The notes: a model not told the origin generated them from the letters alone. Numbered from the stretch's first letter, positions 31,585-41,127 are shown. The stretch: 51,182 bases of DNA from Methylobacterium sp. J-048 (GCF_022829515.1 NZ_JAKSYL010000113.1:1-51182), one strand, 5' to 3'. Made by a program: numbers and translations.

Positions 31585-33323
31585 GACGAGTCCTCGGCGA
31601 ACACGGCCCGCAGCGGCGCCCGCAGGATCTTTCCGGCGGGGTTTCGGGGCAGGAGCCCGTCCCAGACCACCACGCGCACCGGCACCTTGAACGCCGCCAG
31701 CCGCTCGGCCGCGAAGGCCCGGATCTCCTCGGGCCCGGTCCGGGCGCCCTCGGCGAGCGCCACGATCGCGCCGGGCTCCTCGCCGAGCGTCGGGTGGGGC
31801 ACGGCCAGCACCACGGCGTCGATCACGTCCGGATGCGCGTAGAGGGCGTTCTCGACCTCGCAGCAATAGATGTTCTCGCCGCCGCGGATCAGCATGTCCT
31901 TGATCCGGTCGACGATGGTCAGAAAGCCGTCTTCGTCGGCGCGGGCGAGGTCGCCAGTGCGCAGCCAGCCCTCCGAGAGCACTTCGGCGGTGGCCGCCGG
32001 GTCGTCCCAGTAGCCCCGGACCACGTTCGGGCCCTTCACGCACAGCTCGCCGACGCTGCCGGGGGGTAGGTCCTGCCCGAGCGGATCGAGGATCCGCACC
32101 TCGCAGACCGGCAGGGGCGGGCCGCAGGATTCGGGATGGGCCAGGTAATCCTCGGCCTGATGGTGGGTGAAGGTCGCCGAGGTCTCGGTCATGCCCCAGC
32201 CGGTGGCGGGGACGGCCTTCGGGAAGGCCTCGCCCAGCGCGCGCACGAGGTCGCCGGCCGCGGGGGCGCCGCCATAGGTCACCGCTTCGAGGCTCAGCAG
32301 CGGCCGTCCCGCCTCCCGGGCGGCGGTGGCGAGTTGCCACGCGATGGTCGGGACGCCGCCGGCGCCGGTGCAGCCCTCCCGGTCGATCAGGTCGAGGGCT
32401 TCGTGGGCGTCCCAGCGATGCATCATCACCAGGCGATGGCCGCCGTAGAGCGCCGCCCCGAGGCTCGCGTGGCAGCCGGTGACGTGGAACAGCGGGATCA
32501 CCAGCAGCGAGGCCCGCTGCGGCGCGGACGGGTCGGGCTTGGGCGGCGTCTCGCCCCGGCGCAGGGCGCTGCGCGAGGCGGAATAGGGATAGGCCATCAC
32601 CGTGGTCGCCGCCGCCCGGTGGGTGCCGACCGCGCCCTTCGGCCGGCCGGTGGTGCCGGAGGTGTAGAACAGGGTCGCATCGTCCTCCGGATCGAGGGCG
32701 ATGTCGGGCGGGGCTCGGTCGGGCAGGGCGGCCCAATCCGCCACCGGGCCGATCACCGCGGAGAGCGGGGTCGCCCGGTCGTCGGGCTCCATCCGCGTGA
32801 CAAGAATCCGCTCCAGGGCCGGGCATTCGGCCCGGTGCGGCGCGATGCGCTCGAACCGCGCGCCATCGGCGATCAGCACCCGTGCGCCGGAATGCTGGAG
32901 CGCGTAAGCCAGTTCCGGCCCAGTCCACCAAGCGTTGAGCGGCGTCGCGATCGCCCCGGCCAGCAGGGCGCCGTAATAGCTGACCGGCCATTCCGGCAGG
33001 TTGCGCAGGGCGATCGCGACCCGGTCGCCCTTGCCGATCCCGGCCGCCGCCAGGGCGTGGGCCAGGGCGGTCGCGGCGCGGGCAAAGCCCGTGAAGGTGA
33101 CGCGCTCGTCCCGGTAGACCACGAAGGTCCTGTCCCCATGCCCCCGGGCGATGCGGAACAGATCGCGCAGGGTCGGCGGCGCGGTCGTCCAGATCCGAGT
33201 CGGCACGCCGCGGATCGGAACCGTCTTGATCGCGAAGGCGCCGCCCGGCGCGGTGAGCCGGGCTTCCGCCTCGCGGAAGGGGAGAGCCGGCCAGCCGGCG
33301 GGGAGGCGGGGATCGGGGCTCAT
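31551..33323 (-). CDS. Acyl-CoA synthetase (AMP-forming)
   Basis: A 590-residue ANL-superfamily ligase that adenylates a carboxylic acid and transfers it to CoA. The P-loop is YTSGTTGRPKGAVG and the A5 motif GWGMTETSATFTHH. The A8 hinge is GWLRTGDLARADEDGFLTIV, then DRIKDMLIRGGENIYCCEVE, and the catalytic Lys lies near the C-terminus in RNPAGKILRAPL. The start ATG overlaps the upstream SDR stop (33320-33323), so both are in one operon. By context it activates the acid taken up by the nearby importer or the product of the SDR steps. Chain length cannot be predicted. Confidence 0.93.
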   Translation of the reverse strand: MSPDPRLPAGWPALPFREAEARLTAPGGAFAIKTVPIRGVPTRIWTTAPPTLRDLFRIARGHGDRTFVVYRDERVTFTGFARAATALAHALAAAGIGKGDRVAIALRNLPEWPVSYYGALLAGAIATPLNAWWTGPELAYALQHSGARVLIADGARFERIAPHRAECPALERILVTRMEPDDRATPLSAVIGPVADWAALPDRAPPDIALDPEDDATLFYTSGTTGRPKGAVGTHRAAATTVMAYPYSASRSALRRGETPPKPDPSAPQRASLLVIPLFHVTGCHASLGAALYGGHRLVMMHRWDAHEALDLIDREGCTGAGGVPTIAWQLATAAREAGRPLLSLEAVTYGGAPAAGDLVRALGEAFPKAVPATGWGMTETSATFTHHQAEDYLAHPESCGPPLPVCEVRILDPLGQDLPPGSVGELCVKGPNVVRGYWDDPAATAEVLSEGWLRTGDLARADEDGFLTIVDRIKDMLIRGGENIYCCEVENALYAHPDVIDAVVLAVPHPTLGEEPGAIVALAEGARTGPEEIRAFAAERLAAFKVPVRVVVWDGLLPRNPAGKILRAPLRAVFAEDSSQNGSPSSSGR

Positions 33324-34090
33324 CGGGCGATCGTCACGCCGCCGTCGATCACCAGCGCTTGGCCGGTGACGAACCGGCCGGCCGGGGAGGCCAGGAACAC
33401 GGCCGCCCCCGCGATCTCGTCGGGCTCGCCGATCCGGCGGAGCGGCGCGGCCTCGGTGGTGGAGGCCAGCATCTCGGGATCCTCCCACAGGGCCCGGGCG
33501 AAATCGGTGCGGATCAGCCCCGGGCAGAGGCAGTTCACCCGGACGTTGGCCGGGCCGTATTCCACCGCGTAGTTGCGGGCGAGCTGAAGGTCGGCGGCCT
33601 TGGAGACGTTGTAGGCGCCGATCACCGGCGATCCCTTCAGCGCGCCGATCGAGGAGACGATCACGATCGCCCCGTCCCGGCGCGCGACCATGCCGGGGGC
33701 GACCATCTGGATCAGCCAGTGGTTCGACAGGACGTTGTTCTCCAGGATTTTTCTGAACTGGGCGTCCGCGATGCCGGCGAGCGGCCCGTAATACGGGTTG
33801 CTGGCGGCGTTGCAGACGAGCACGTCCACCGGCCCGAGCCGGGCCTCGGTCCGGGCGACCAGATCCTCCAGCTTCGCTTTCACGGAGATGCTGGCCGGGA
33901 TCGCCACCGCGCGGCCCGGGCCGTGGGCGGCCTCGATCTCGGCCACCACGGCATCGCAGGCCTCGCGCTTGCGCGACGAGATCACCACCCGGGCGCCATG
34001 CTCGGCCATCCGCAGGGCAATCGCCCGGCCGATGCCCCGGGACGAGCCGGTGATCAGCGCGACCTTGTCGGTCAGATCGAACAGGGGCAT
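33320..34090 (-). CDS. Short-chain dehydrogenase/reductase (SDR)
   Basis: A 256-residue classical SDR, an NAD(P)H-dependent oxidoreductase. The cofactor motif is ALITGSSRGIGRAIA, with NAAS as the NNAG equivalent. The catalytic Ser in VSSIGALKGS is followed by YNVSK, and the C-terminal VTGQALVIDGG is present. The ATG at 34090 (MPLFDLTDKVALIT) is preferred over one at 34120. A repeat separates it from the upstream SDR of the same operon. It is translationally coupled to the acyl-CoA ligase by an ATGA overlap. Confidence 0.92.
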   Translation of the reverse strand: MPLFDLTDKVALITGSSRGIGRAIALRMAEHGARVVISSRKREACDAVVAEIEAAHGPGRAVAIPASISVKAKLEDLVARTEARLGPVDVLVCNAASNPYYGPLAGIADAQFRKILENNVLSNHWLIQMVAPGMVARRDGAIVIVSSIGALKGSPVIGAYNVSKAADLQLARNYAVEYGPANVRVNCLCPGLIRTDFARALWEDPEMLASTTEAAPLRRIGEPDEIAGAAVFLASPAGRFVTGQALVIDGGVTIAR

Positions 34091-34187
34091 GGGTCGGCTC
34101 TGCTCCGGACGGGGCGGCACGCCCCCGCCGTCCTTATTCCGTGGGCTCCGATCGTCACGCCTCGGCCTTTGAAGGCCACGACGCGCC

Positions 34188-34282
34188 CCCTCTCCCGTGC
34201 GGGAGAGGGTTGGGGTGAGGGATACGCCCGATCCGGAAGACCCTGGTCCCTCACCCTGTCCCTCTCCCGCACGGGCGAGGGG
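34188..34282 (-). repeat. Palindromic repeat (CCCTCTCCCG type), copy 2, inverted
   Basis: The element matches 5568-5662 after reverse complementing, including the CCGGATCGGGCGTATCCCTC core. End hairpins CCCTCTCCCGTGCGGGAGAGGG (22 bp, broken as CCCTCTCCCG and CGGGAGAGGG) mark both sides. It sits between two SDR genes in the minus-strand operon. Confidence 0.75.
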
Positions 34283-34331
34283 ACCTGCGCCACGCTTCGC
34301 CGACGGTCCGATTGTTCGACGCTGGCCATCG

Positions 34332-35114
34332 TCACGCCTCCGACTCCGCCAGCATCGACCGGCGCAGGCGCGCCATGCCGGCGAGCCAGCGTTCGGGGTC
34401 GTCGGCCCGGCGGCGGGCGTAGTCCGCGACTTGCGGATGCGGCAGGATCAGGAACTTGCCCACCGCCAGCCCGTCGAAGGCGGCCTCGGCTACGGAGGCG
34501 GGCGAGAGCACGCCGTCGCGGGCGGCGGCGCTGGCCCCGCCGAGCATGGCGGTGTCGACCCCCTGCGGGCACAGGGCGGCGACCCGGATGCCGTCCGCGG
34601 CATGCGCGATGGCGAGGTGTTCCAGGAAGGCGAGGGCGGCGTGCTTGGTGGCCGAATAGGTGGCGCTGCCGATCTGGCTCAGCAGGCCGGCCGCCGAGAC
34701 TGTGCCGAGGAAGGTGCCGCCGCCGCGGGCGAGCCAGAGCGGGACCAGCACCCGGGCCGCGTGGACATGGCCCATCACGTTCACCGACCAGGCGCGCTCC
34801 CAGCTCGCGGGATCCGCCGAGGTCGCGAGCCCCGGATCGGGGTCGCGTTCCAGGATGCCGGCATTGGAGCCGTACAGCGCGATCGGCCCGATCTCGGCCT
34901 CGATCCGGGCGAGAGTGTCGGAGACCGCATCGGCATCCGCCACGTCGAGCGCGTAGGCCCGGCCGCCGAGCCGGGCGGCGACGGCCTCCGCCCCGGCGCC
35001 GTCCCGGTCGAGGGCGACGACGATCGCGCCCCGCGCCTGCGCAGCCTCGGCGAGCGCCCGGCCGATGCCCCTCGCGGCTCCGGTAACGGCGACGACGCGG
35101 CCGGCCAAATCCAT
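34332..35114 (-). CDS. Short-chain dehydrogenase/reductase (SDR)
   Basis: A 260-residue SDR distinct from its neighbour. The N-terminal motif is VAVTGAARGIGRALA, SNAG stands for NNAG, and the catalytic Ser/Tyr/Lys lie in TVSAAGLLSQIGSATYSATK. The C-terminal part differs from classical SDRs (FLILPHPQVADYARRRADDP), a tail seen in SDRs linked to acyl-CoA and phosphotransferase clusters. The ATG at 35114 begins MDLAGRVVAV. It follows the phosphotransferase gene by one base, so the two are probably translated together. The substrate is presumably a hydroxyacyl intermediate, by context. Confidence 0.92.
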   Translation of the reverse strand: MDLAGRVVAVTGAARGIGRALAEAAQARGAIVVALDRDGAGAEAVAARLGGRAYALDVADADAVSDTLARIEAEIGPIALYGSNAGILERDPDPGLATSADPASWERAWSVNVMGHVHAARVLVPLWLARGGGTFLGTVSAAGLLSQIGSATYSATKHAALAFLEHLAIAHAADGIRVAALCPQGVDTAMLGGASAAARDGVLSPASVAEAAFDGLAVGKFLILPHPQVADYARRRADDPERWLAGMARLRRSMLAESEA

Positions 35115-35115
35115 C

Positions 35116-36174
35116 TCAGGCTCCCGCCCGCTCGGCGAACGCCCAGGCCGAGGCGGCCAGCGTCGGTACCCGCGCCGCCATGGCGGCGGCGTTCTCGCTC
35201 GCGGCATTGCCGGCCTTGGCGCGGGCGGCCACGCCCTGGAGGATGCCGACCAACCGGAACAGGTTGTAGGCGAAGTACCAATCGAGGTCGGGCAGCGCCG
35301 TCCGGCCGGCGGCCCGGCAGTAGAGCGCCACCGCCTCGTCCCGGGTCGGGATGCCCAGCGCCGGCAGGTCGAGCCCGCCGAGCGCGCTGCGCCCATCGGC
35401 CGGCAGCGCCCAGTGCATCAGCAGGTAGCTGAAATCGGCGAGCGGATCGCCCAGCGTCGACAGCTCCCAATCGAGCACCGCGCTGACGCCGCCATCGGGG
35501 GAAAAGATCAGGTTGTCGAGGCGGTAATCGCCGTGGACGATGGCCGCGCCCTGCTGCTCGGGCACGGTGCGGGGCAGCCACGCGATCAGGCGCTCGACAT
35601 CCTCAAGCCGGCCCTCCTCGGCGGCGCGGTACTGGCGGGTCCAGCGATCGACCTGCCGGGCGAAGTAGTTGCCGGGCTTGCCGTAATCGGCGAGGCCCGC
35701 CGCCTCCGGGTCGATCGCGTGGAGGCGGGCCAGCGTCGCGATCATCGTGGCGTAGTGCCGGTGCCGGGCATGCGGATCGAGGCCCGGTAGGGTGCCGTCC
35801 CACTGCACGGTGCCGCCCACCGCCTCCATCACGTAGAAGGCCGCGCCGATGATGGTTTCGTCTTCGCAGAGCGCGAAGGGCCTCGGGACGGGAAACCCCT
35901 CACCGTAGAGCGCGCCGATCACCCGGAACTCGCGGTCCACCGCGTGCGCGGAGGGCAGCAGCGGCCCGAACGGCTTGCGCCGCAGCACGTAGGCCTGGCC
36001 GGGCGTCTCCAGCCGGTAGGTCGGGTTCGACTGGCCGCCGCGGAACTGCTGCACAGTGAGCGGCCCGGCATAGTCGCGCACGTGCTCGGCCAGCCAGGCG
36101 GCCAGCCGGGCCTCGTCGATCCGATGGCGCGGCTCGACCGGCTTCACGCCGGAAAAGGCGTCGGGGCCGCTCAT
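35116..36174 (-). CDS. Phosphotransferase family protein (APH/ACAD10-like)
   Basis: A 352-residue protein kinase-like phosphotransferase. It has the APH Brenner motif [13 protein letters not shown] (catalytic Asp) and the metal site [18 protein letters not shown]. The N-lobe contains [13 protein letters not shown] and the conserved Lys in VLRRKPFG. In Rhizobiales and in vertebrate ACAD10/11, such kinases phosphorylate 4-hydroxyacyl-CoAs before beta-oxidation. Here it sits directly between an acyl-CoA dehydrogenase and an SDR, overlapping the dehydrogenase stop (ATGA at 36171-36174). That context supports a hydroxy-acid role over antibiotic resistance. Confidence 0.92.
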   Translation of the reverse strand: MSGPDAFSGVKPVEPRHRIDEARLAAWLAEHVRDYAGPLTVQQFRGGQSNPTYRLETPGQAYVLRRKPFGPLLPSAHAVDREFRVIGALYGEGFPVPRPFALCEDETIIGAAFYVMEAVGGTVQWDGTLPGLDPHARHRHYATMIATLARLHAIDPEAAGLADYGKPGNYFARQVDRWTRQYRAAEEGRLEDVERLIAWLPRTVPEQQGAAIVHGDYRLDNLIFSPDGGVSAVLDWELSTLGDPLADFSYLLMHWALPADGRSALGGLDLPALGIPTRDEAVALYCRAAGRTALPDLDWYFAYNLFRLVGILQGVAARAKAGNAASENAAAMAARVPTLAASAWAFAERAGA

Positions 36175-37406
36175 GCACCCTCCCGGGCATTGGTGTAGCG
36201 CCCGAATTCGAGCCGGGCGATGGAGCGGTTGTGCACCTCGTCCGGCCCGTCGGCCAGCCGCAGGGTGCGGATATGGGCGTACATCTTGGCCAGTCCGAAA
36301 TCCTCGGACACGCCGGCGCCGCCATGGGCTTGGATCGCGTCGTCGATCACCTTGAGGGCGATCCGCGGGGCGGCGACCTTGATCATCGCGATCTCGAGCT
36401 TGGCGCCCTTGGCGCCGACCTTGTCCATCATGTCGGCGGCCTTCAGGCAGAGCAGCCGGGTCATCTCGATGTCGATCCGCGCCTCCGCGACCCGCTGCTC
36501 CCAGACCGACTGCTCGCTGATCCGCTTGCCGAAGGCGACCCGCGCGACCAGGCGCCGGGCCATGGCCTCGAGCGCCGCCTCGGCGACCCCGATGGTGCGC
36601 ATGCAATGGTGGATACGCCCCGGCCCGAGCCGCCCCTGTGCGATCTCGAAGCCGCGCCCCTCGCCGAGGATCAGGTTCTCGGCCGGGACGCGGACGTTCT
36701 CCAGCAACACCTCGCCGTGGCCCTTGGGCGCGTCCTCGTAGCCGAAGACCGGCAGCAGCCGCTCGACCCGCAGGCCGGGCGTGTCCATGGGCACGAGGAT
36801 CTGGGATTGCTGCCGGTGCCGGGGCGCGTCCGGGTCGGTCTTGCCCATCAGGATCGCGATCCTGCAGCGCGGATCGCCGACCCCGGTGGACCACCATTTG
36901 CGCCCGTCGATGACGTAATGGTCGCCGTCCCGGCGGATCGCGGTCTCGATGTTGGTGGCGTCCGAGGAGGCGACGTCCGGCTCGGTCATCAGGAAGGCGG
37001 AGCGGATCGCGCCGTCCATCAGCGGCCGCAGCCACGCCGCCTTCTGGGCCGGGCTGCCGTAGCGGTGCAGCACCTCCATGTTGCCGGTGTCTGGCGCGGC
37101 GCAGTTGAAGACCTCCGAGGCATTCCCGACCTTGCCCATCGCCTCGGCGCAGAGCGCGTAATCGAGGTTGGTCAGGCCGGCACCGCGATAGTCATCCGTG
37201 TCGTGCTCGGGGGAGGGCGGCAGGAACAGGTTCCACAGGCCCTCGCCGCGGGCCTTGTCCTTGAGGCGCTCCATCGTGGGCGCGGGTTCGCGGCTCGCCG
37301 CCCGCTCGGCCGCCACCGCAGCGGCGGCCGGCAGGATCGCGTCGGCGATGAAGGCGCGGACCCGGGTCAGCCACTGGGTCTGGGACTGGGAGAGGTTGAA
37401 ATCCAC
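36171..37406 (-). CDS. Acyl-CoA dehydrogenase
   Basis: A 411-residue FAD flavoprotein of the ACAD10/11-like group. It has the FAD-contact segment [32 protein letters not shown], and the C-terminal [20 protein letters not shown] then [18 protein letters not shown]. In this group a DGPDEVH context carries the catalytic acid. It starts with GTG at 37406 with GGAG upstream. As first gene of the minus-strand operon, followed by the phosphotransferase, it matches the pathway in which 4-hydroxyacyl-CoAs are phosphorylated and the phosphate lost before dehydrogenation. The pathway call is inference from family knowledge. Confidence 0.94.
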   Translation of the reverse strand: MDFNLSQSQTQWLTRVRAFIADAILPAAAAVAAERAASREPAPTMERLKDKARGEGLWNLFLPPSPEHDTDDYRGAGLTNLDYALCAEAMGKVGNASEVFNCAAPDTGNMEVLHRYGSPAQKAAWLRPLMDGAIRSAFLMTEPDVASSDATNIETAIRRDGDHYVIDGRKWWSTGVGDPRCRIAILMGKTDPDAPRHRQQSQILVPMDTPGLRVERLLPVFGYEDAPKGHGEVLLENVRVPAENLILGEGRGFEIAQGRLGPGRIHHCMRTIGVAEAALEAMARRLVARVAFGKRISEQSVWEQRVAEARIDIEMTRLLCLKAADMMDKVGAKGAKLEIAMIKVAAPRIALKVIDDAIQAHGGAGVSEDFGLAKMYAHIRTLRLADGPDEVHNRSIARLEFGRYTNAREGA

Positions 37407-37471
37407 GCTATCCGCTCCGCTCTGGCCCAGCGCCGGATGCGCCGCCTCGATGACCTCATCCGTCCACCCCC

Positions 37472-37592
37472 CTCATCCTGAGGTGCTCGGCGATCGAAGA
37501 TCGCCGGGCCTCGAAGGAGCCCTCCAGCCCGCTCGCGATCCCTGGAGGGCTCCTTCGAGGGCTACGCTGCGCTTCGCCGCCTCAGGATGAGG
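37472..37592 (+). repeat. 110-bp palindromic repeat, copy 2
   Basis: It has the same outer arms (CTCATCCTGAGGTGC and CTCAGGATGAGG) and inner GAAGGAGCCCTCCAG / CTGGAGGGCTCCTTC as copy 1. An extra small hairpin GGCGATCGAAGATCGCC lies in the left arm. It lies between the acyl-CoA dehydrogenase start and the end of the ABC transporter genes. Confidence 0.85.
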
Positions 37593-37617
37593 GGTTGAGT
37601 GGGATGCGCGGGATCGC

Positions 37618-39123
37618 TCACAAATACTTCGCCCCCATCTCGCCGGCGAAGCGGTCCGGCGGGCCTTCCCAGACGATGCGGGCCTGTTCCAGCACGTAGA
37701 CCCGGTCGGCATGGGGGAGCGCGAAGGTGACGTTCTGCTCGCCGAGCAGGACGGTGATCGGCGTGGTCTGGCGCAGGCGCTCCAGGGCCTTCGACAGCAA
37801 TTCCAGGATCACCGGGGCGAGGCCGAGCGTCGGCTCGTCGAGGATCAGGAGGCGCGGGCGCATCATCAGGGCGCGGGCGATGGTCAGCATCTGCTGCTCG
37901 CCGCCGGACAGCGTGCGGGCGGTCTGGCCTTCGCGGGCCTTGAGGATCGGGAACAGCTCGTAGAGCCAGTCGCGCTGCTTGGCGCTTTCGGCCTTCGGGA
38001 AATGCTGGCCGCCGAGATCGAGATTCTCGCGCACGTTGAGATCGCCGAACAGCTCCCGGGTCTCGGGCACCTGGACGATCCCGGCCCGGGCGATCGCGGC
38101 GGGCTTCATCCGTGAGAGGTCCCGGCCATCGAACCGGATCGTGCCGGTATGCGGGACCAGCCCCGAGATGGCGTTGAACAGGGTGGTCTTGCCGGCGCCG
38201 TTGAGGCCCACCACCGAGACGAACTCGCCCTCATGGACGTGGATCGCGGCGCTGCGCAGCGCTTGCGCCTTGCCGTAGAGCACGTCGACGTTCTCGACGG
38301 TCAGCAGCGAATCCGGCTTGAACGCGGCCTCGGGCCGGGCCGCGGTCTCGATGCTGCCGCCGAGATAGACCCGGCGCACGGTCGGGTCAGCCATCACGGA
38401 GTCGGCCGAGCCCTCGGCGATGCGCTCGCCGAGATACATGGCGAACACCCGGTCCACGAGGGCCGCGACGCTCTTCACGTTGTGGTCGACGAGGAGCACG
38501 GCCTTGCCCTCGTCGCGAAACCCCCGGATCAGCTCGGAGAAGGCCGCGACTTCGCCGCCGGTGAGCCCCGCGAAGGGCTCGTCCACCAGCACCACCTTCG
38601 GGTCGCGGGCGATGGCCTTGGCGAGTTCCAGCCGGCGCAGGTCCGCGAAGGGCAGGGTGCCGGGCCGCCGGTCCGCCACGGCGCCGAGGCCGACACGCTC
38701 GGCGATCTCCTTCGCCCGGCGTGCCACGTGGGGATCCGCGACCAGGCGGATCAGGCTGTCGGGCAGGAGCGCGAGGCTGATATTCTCCAGCACGGTCTGC
38801 CGCTGGAGCGGCCGGGCGTGCTGGAACACGAGGCCGATGCCCTGGCGGGCGACCCGGTGCGCCGGCAGCCCGCCGATCTCGGCGCCGTCGAGGCGGATCG
38901 AGCCGGCGGTGGGCCGCTCGAGCCCCATGATCAATTTCATCACGGTGGACTTGCCCGAGCCGTTCGGCCCGATCAGCCCCAAAATCTCCCCGGGGCGCAG
39001 GTCGAGGTCGATGTCTTTCACCGCGACCAGGCCGCCGAACCGCTTGGTCAGGCCGCGCACGGTGAGGCAGGGCTCGGCGAGGGACACGGCGCCGGGCGGC
39101 GTGGGCCTGACGGCGACGGTCAT
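37618..39123 (-). CDS. Fused branched-chain-type ABC transporter ATPase (LivG-LivF)
   Basis: A 501-residue polypeptide with two complete ABC ATPase domains, corresponding to LivG then LivF, which are separate proteins in most species. Domain 1 (about 20-255) has Walker A GPNGSGKST, Walker B VVLVDEP, and an atypical signature, LPFADLRR, instead of LSGGQ. Domain 2 (about 270-495) has Walker A GLNGAGKTT, signature LSGGEQQ and Walker B LLILDEP. The start overlaps the permease stop (ATGA at 39120-39123). It would power import of the ligand bound by the protein encoded at 41152. Confidence 0.93.
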   Translation of the reverse strand: MTVAVRPTPPGAVSLAEPCLTVRGLTKRFGGLVAVKDIDLDLRPGEILGLIGPNGSGKSTVMKLIMGLERPTAGSIRLDGAEIGGLPAHRVARQGIGLVFQHARPLQRQTVLENISLALLPDSLIRLVADPHVARRAKEIAERVGLGAVADRRPGTLPFADLRRLELAKAIARDPKVVLVDEPFAGLTGGEVAAFSELIRGFRDEGKAVLLVDHNVKSVAALVDRVFAMYLGERIAEGSADSVMADPTVRRVYLGGSIETAARPEAAFKPDSLLTVENVDVLYGKAQALRSAAIHVHEGEFVSVVGLNGAGKTTLFNAISGLVPHTGTIRFDGRDLSRMKPAAIARAGIVQVPETRELFGDLNVRENLDLGGQHFPKAESAKQRDWLYELFPILKAREGQTARTLSGGEQQMLTIARALMMRPRLLILDEPTLGLAPVILELLSKALERLRQTTPITVLLGEQNVTFALPHADRVYVLEQARIVWEGPPDRFAGEMGAKYL

Positions 39124-40040
39124 CGCGCTCTCCGGACGGATGCGAGGCCGAGCAGCCCCGAGGGCACGAACAGGATGACGAGCAGCGCCACCGCCGAGAC
39201 CACGAAGGTCGAGAGCGGGCCGAGCGGGCGCAGCAGCTCGCCCGCGGCGATCAGGAACACCGCGCCCAGCGCGGCGCCCACGATGGTCCGGCGTCCACCG
39301 AGCACCGCCGCGATGATCACCTGCACGCCGACCGCGGTGTCGATCAGCGTGCCGACCGAGGCGGTGCCCATGTAGAACACCACCAGCCCGCCCGCGAGGC
39401 CCGAGAAGGCGGCGCTGACCGCGAAGGCCGCCAGCTTGTGCTTGGCGACGTTGAAGCCGAGCGCCCCGGTGACGATCGGGTCCTGGCCGGCGGCCTGGAG
39501 GATCAGCCCGACCGGCGAGCGGGCGATGGCGGTGAGCACCAGCCCGGCAAACGCCATGAAGCCGAGCGCGATCCAGTAATTGGTGTCGGCGTCGATGGAG
39601 ATCACGTCGGGCACCGTGAGCCCGATCTCGCCGCCGGTGATCCCGGAGAACACCACGATCATGTTCTGCAGGAGCAGCACCGCGACCAGGGTGATCAGGC
39701 CGAAATACGGGCCCCGGACCTTCAGGGCCGGCAGCGCCAGGGCCAGCCCGCCGACCACCGCGAGCACCGTCCCGGCCGCCAGGCAGTAGGGGATCGGCAC
39801 CTCGAAGCGGTTGTTGAGGATGCCGGCGCCGTAGGCCCCGAGCCCGATCAGGAAGGTCGGGCCGAAATTCACCTCGCCGGCGAAGCCGAACAGCAGGTCC
39901 CAGGCCATGGCGAAGACGCCGAAGTAATACGCGATGGTCAGGAGCCCGAGGATGTAGCCCGAGACCCACCAGGGCAGGAATGCGGCCAGGACGAGCGCCA
40001 GGAGCGCGACCCAGAAGCCCGGGGTGGTGAGGAGCTTCAT
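39120..40040 (-). CDS. Branched-chain-type ABC permease (LivM-like)
   Basis: A 306-residue polytopic permease (about eight hydrophobic segments) of the LivM type. The EAA-like loop is GLILQAAGQDPIVTGALGFN, then KHKLAAFAVSAAFSGLAGGL. The ATG at 40040 begins MKLLTTPGFWVALLAL. The longer frame upstream reads through a palindromic repeat and is rejected. Between it and the upstream permease gene lie 211 bp with that repeat, which may lower downstream expression. Confidence 0.92.
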   Translation of the reverse strand: MKLLTTPGFWVALLALVLAAFLPWWVSGYILGLLTIAYYFGVFAMAWDLLFGFAGEVNFGPTFLIGLGAYGAGILNNRFEVPIPYCLAAGTVLAVVGGLALALPALKVRGPYFGLITLVAVLLLQNMIVVFSGITGGEIGLTVPDVISIDADTNYWIALGFMAFAGLVLTAIARSPVGLILQAAGQDPIVTGALGFNVAKHKLAAFAVSAAFSGLAGGLVVFYMGTASVGTLIDTAVGVQVIIAAVLGGRRTIVGAALGAVFLIAAGELLRPLGPLSTFVVSAVALLVILFVPSGLLGLASVRRAR

Positions 40041-40105
40041 GGGGCTTGCCTCGACGGTGAAACGACCGGCCTCACCCGGCGCCGAGACCCATCCCATCCC
40101 AACCC

Positions 40106-40216
40106 CTCATCCTGAGGTGCCGCGTCAGCGGCCTCGAAGGAGGGCTCCAGGGATCGCGCGGCCGGCTGGAGGGCTCCTTCGAGGCCTCCGCTGCGCTCCG
40201 GCACCTCAGGATGAGG
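40106..40216 (-). repeat. 110-bp palindromic repeat, copy 3 (reverse orientation)
   Basis: The arms match the other copies, but the inner segment is GAAGGAGGGCTCCAGG...CTGGAGGGCTCCTTC with its G/C order reversed, so this copy is read from the opposite strand. It lies inside the importer operon between the two permease genes. Confidence 0.85.
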
Positions 40217-40251
40217 GCGCGGGTTGGGGACCTGTGGGGTGGAAAAAACCA

Positions 40252-41127
40252 TCACCGGCGCCCCAGCAGGCCCTGCGGGCGCAGGTACATCACGGCCACG
40301 AGCAGCAGCAGCGCCGGGATCACCCGGTAGGCCGGGGAGATCAGGTAGGCGGTGGCGGTCTCGAGATAGCCGACCACGTAGGCCGCGATCAGCGAGCCGG
40401 TGACGCTGCCCAAGCCCCCCAGCACCACGATCGAGAAGGCGCTCGCGGTGAGCGGCCCCACCGAGTAGGACGAGACCCCCAGAAACATCCCGAGCAGCAC
40501 CCCGGCGATCCCGGCGAGCAGCCCGTAGATCGCCCAGACCGCGATGTAGATCCGGCCCATGTCGTGGCCGAGCAGCGTGACCCCGCGGGGGTTCATGGAG
40601 GCGGCGAGCAGGACCTTGCCGGCCCGCGCCTTGTTCACGAACACCCACAGCAGGCCGATCACGATCCAGCAGATCACCGCGGTGAAGATCTCGTTCTTCG
40701 GGGTGCGGACCCCGGCGATCTCGATCACGCCCTCGACGATCGGCAGCACCGTCTTCGGGTTGTCGGTGAAGAAGTAGGCGACCAGCTCCTGGATCATGAT
40801 CCCCCAGAGCAGGGTGCCGGTCAGCACGAAGATCTCTTTTTCCTCGCGCGGGATCGCCTTGCTGCGCTCGATCGGGGCGACGATCGCGAAGTAGGTCACC
40901 AGGGCGGCGGCCAGCCCGCACAGGATGCCGATGCCCGCGCCGGCGTAGGAGCCGAGGCCGAACTGGGACGAGGCCGCCCAGGCGGCGACCGCGGCCATCA
41001 CCATCAGCGCGCCGTGCGAGAGGTTCAGCACTCCGGAGACGCCGAAGATCAGGGTGAAGCCCATCGCGCCGAGCGCGTAGAGCGCCGAGATCGCGAAGCC
41101 GTCGACGAGGATCTGGAGCCCGATCAT
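40252..41127 (-). CDS. Branched-chain-type ABC permease (LivH-like)
   Basis: A 291-residue polytopic permease of the LivH type with eight likely TM helices. It has SALYALGAMGFTLIFGVSGV near the N-terminus, LAASMNPRGVTLLGHDMGRI as the cytoplasmic EAA-like loop, and VLGGLGSVTGSLIAAYVVG. It begins 24 bp after the binding-protein stop. With the LivM-like partner it forms the membrane channel of the importer. Confidence 0.93.
   Translation of the reverse strand: MIGLQILVDGFAISALYALGAMGFTLIFGVSGVLNLSHGALMVMAAVAAWAASSQFGLGSYAGAGIGILCGLAAALVTYFAIVAPIERSKAIPREEKEIFVLTGTLLWGIMIQELVAYFFTDNPKTVLPIVEGVIEIAGVRTPKNEIFTAVICWIVIGLLWVFVNKARAGKVLLAASMNPRGVTLLGHDMGRIYIAVWAIYGLLAGIAGVLLGMFLGVSSYSVGPLTASAFSIVVLGGLGSVTGSLIAAYVVGYLETATAYLISPAYRVIPALLLLVAVMYLRPQGLLGRR

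Noticed and set aside
35116..36174. Aminoglycoside resistance kinase
   Set aside because: The fold is APH-like, but the gene is coupled to an acyl-CoA dehydrogenase and an SDR, which points to acyl-CoA metabolism.
37472..37592. Intrinsic terminator
   Set aside because: The long stem has no T-run and matches a dispersed repeat family found inside operons, so termination cannot be assumed.
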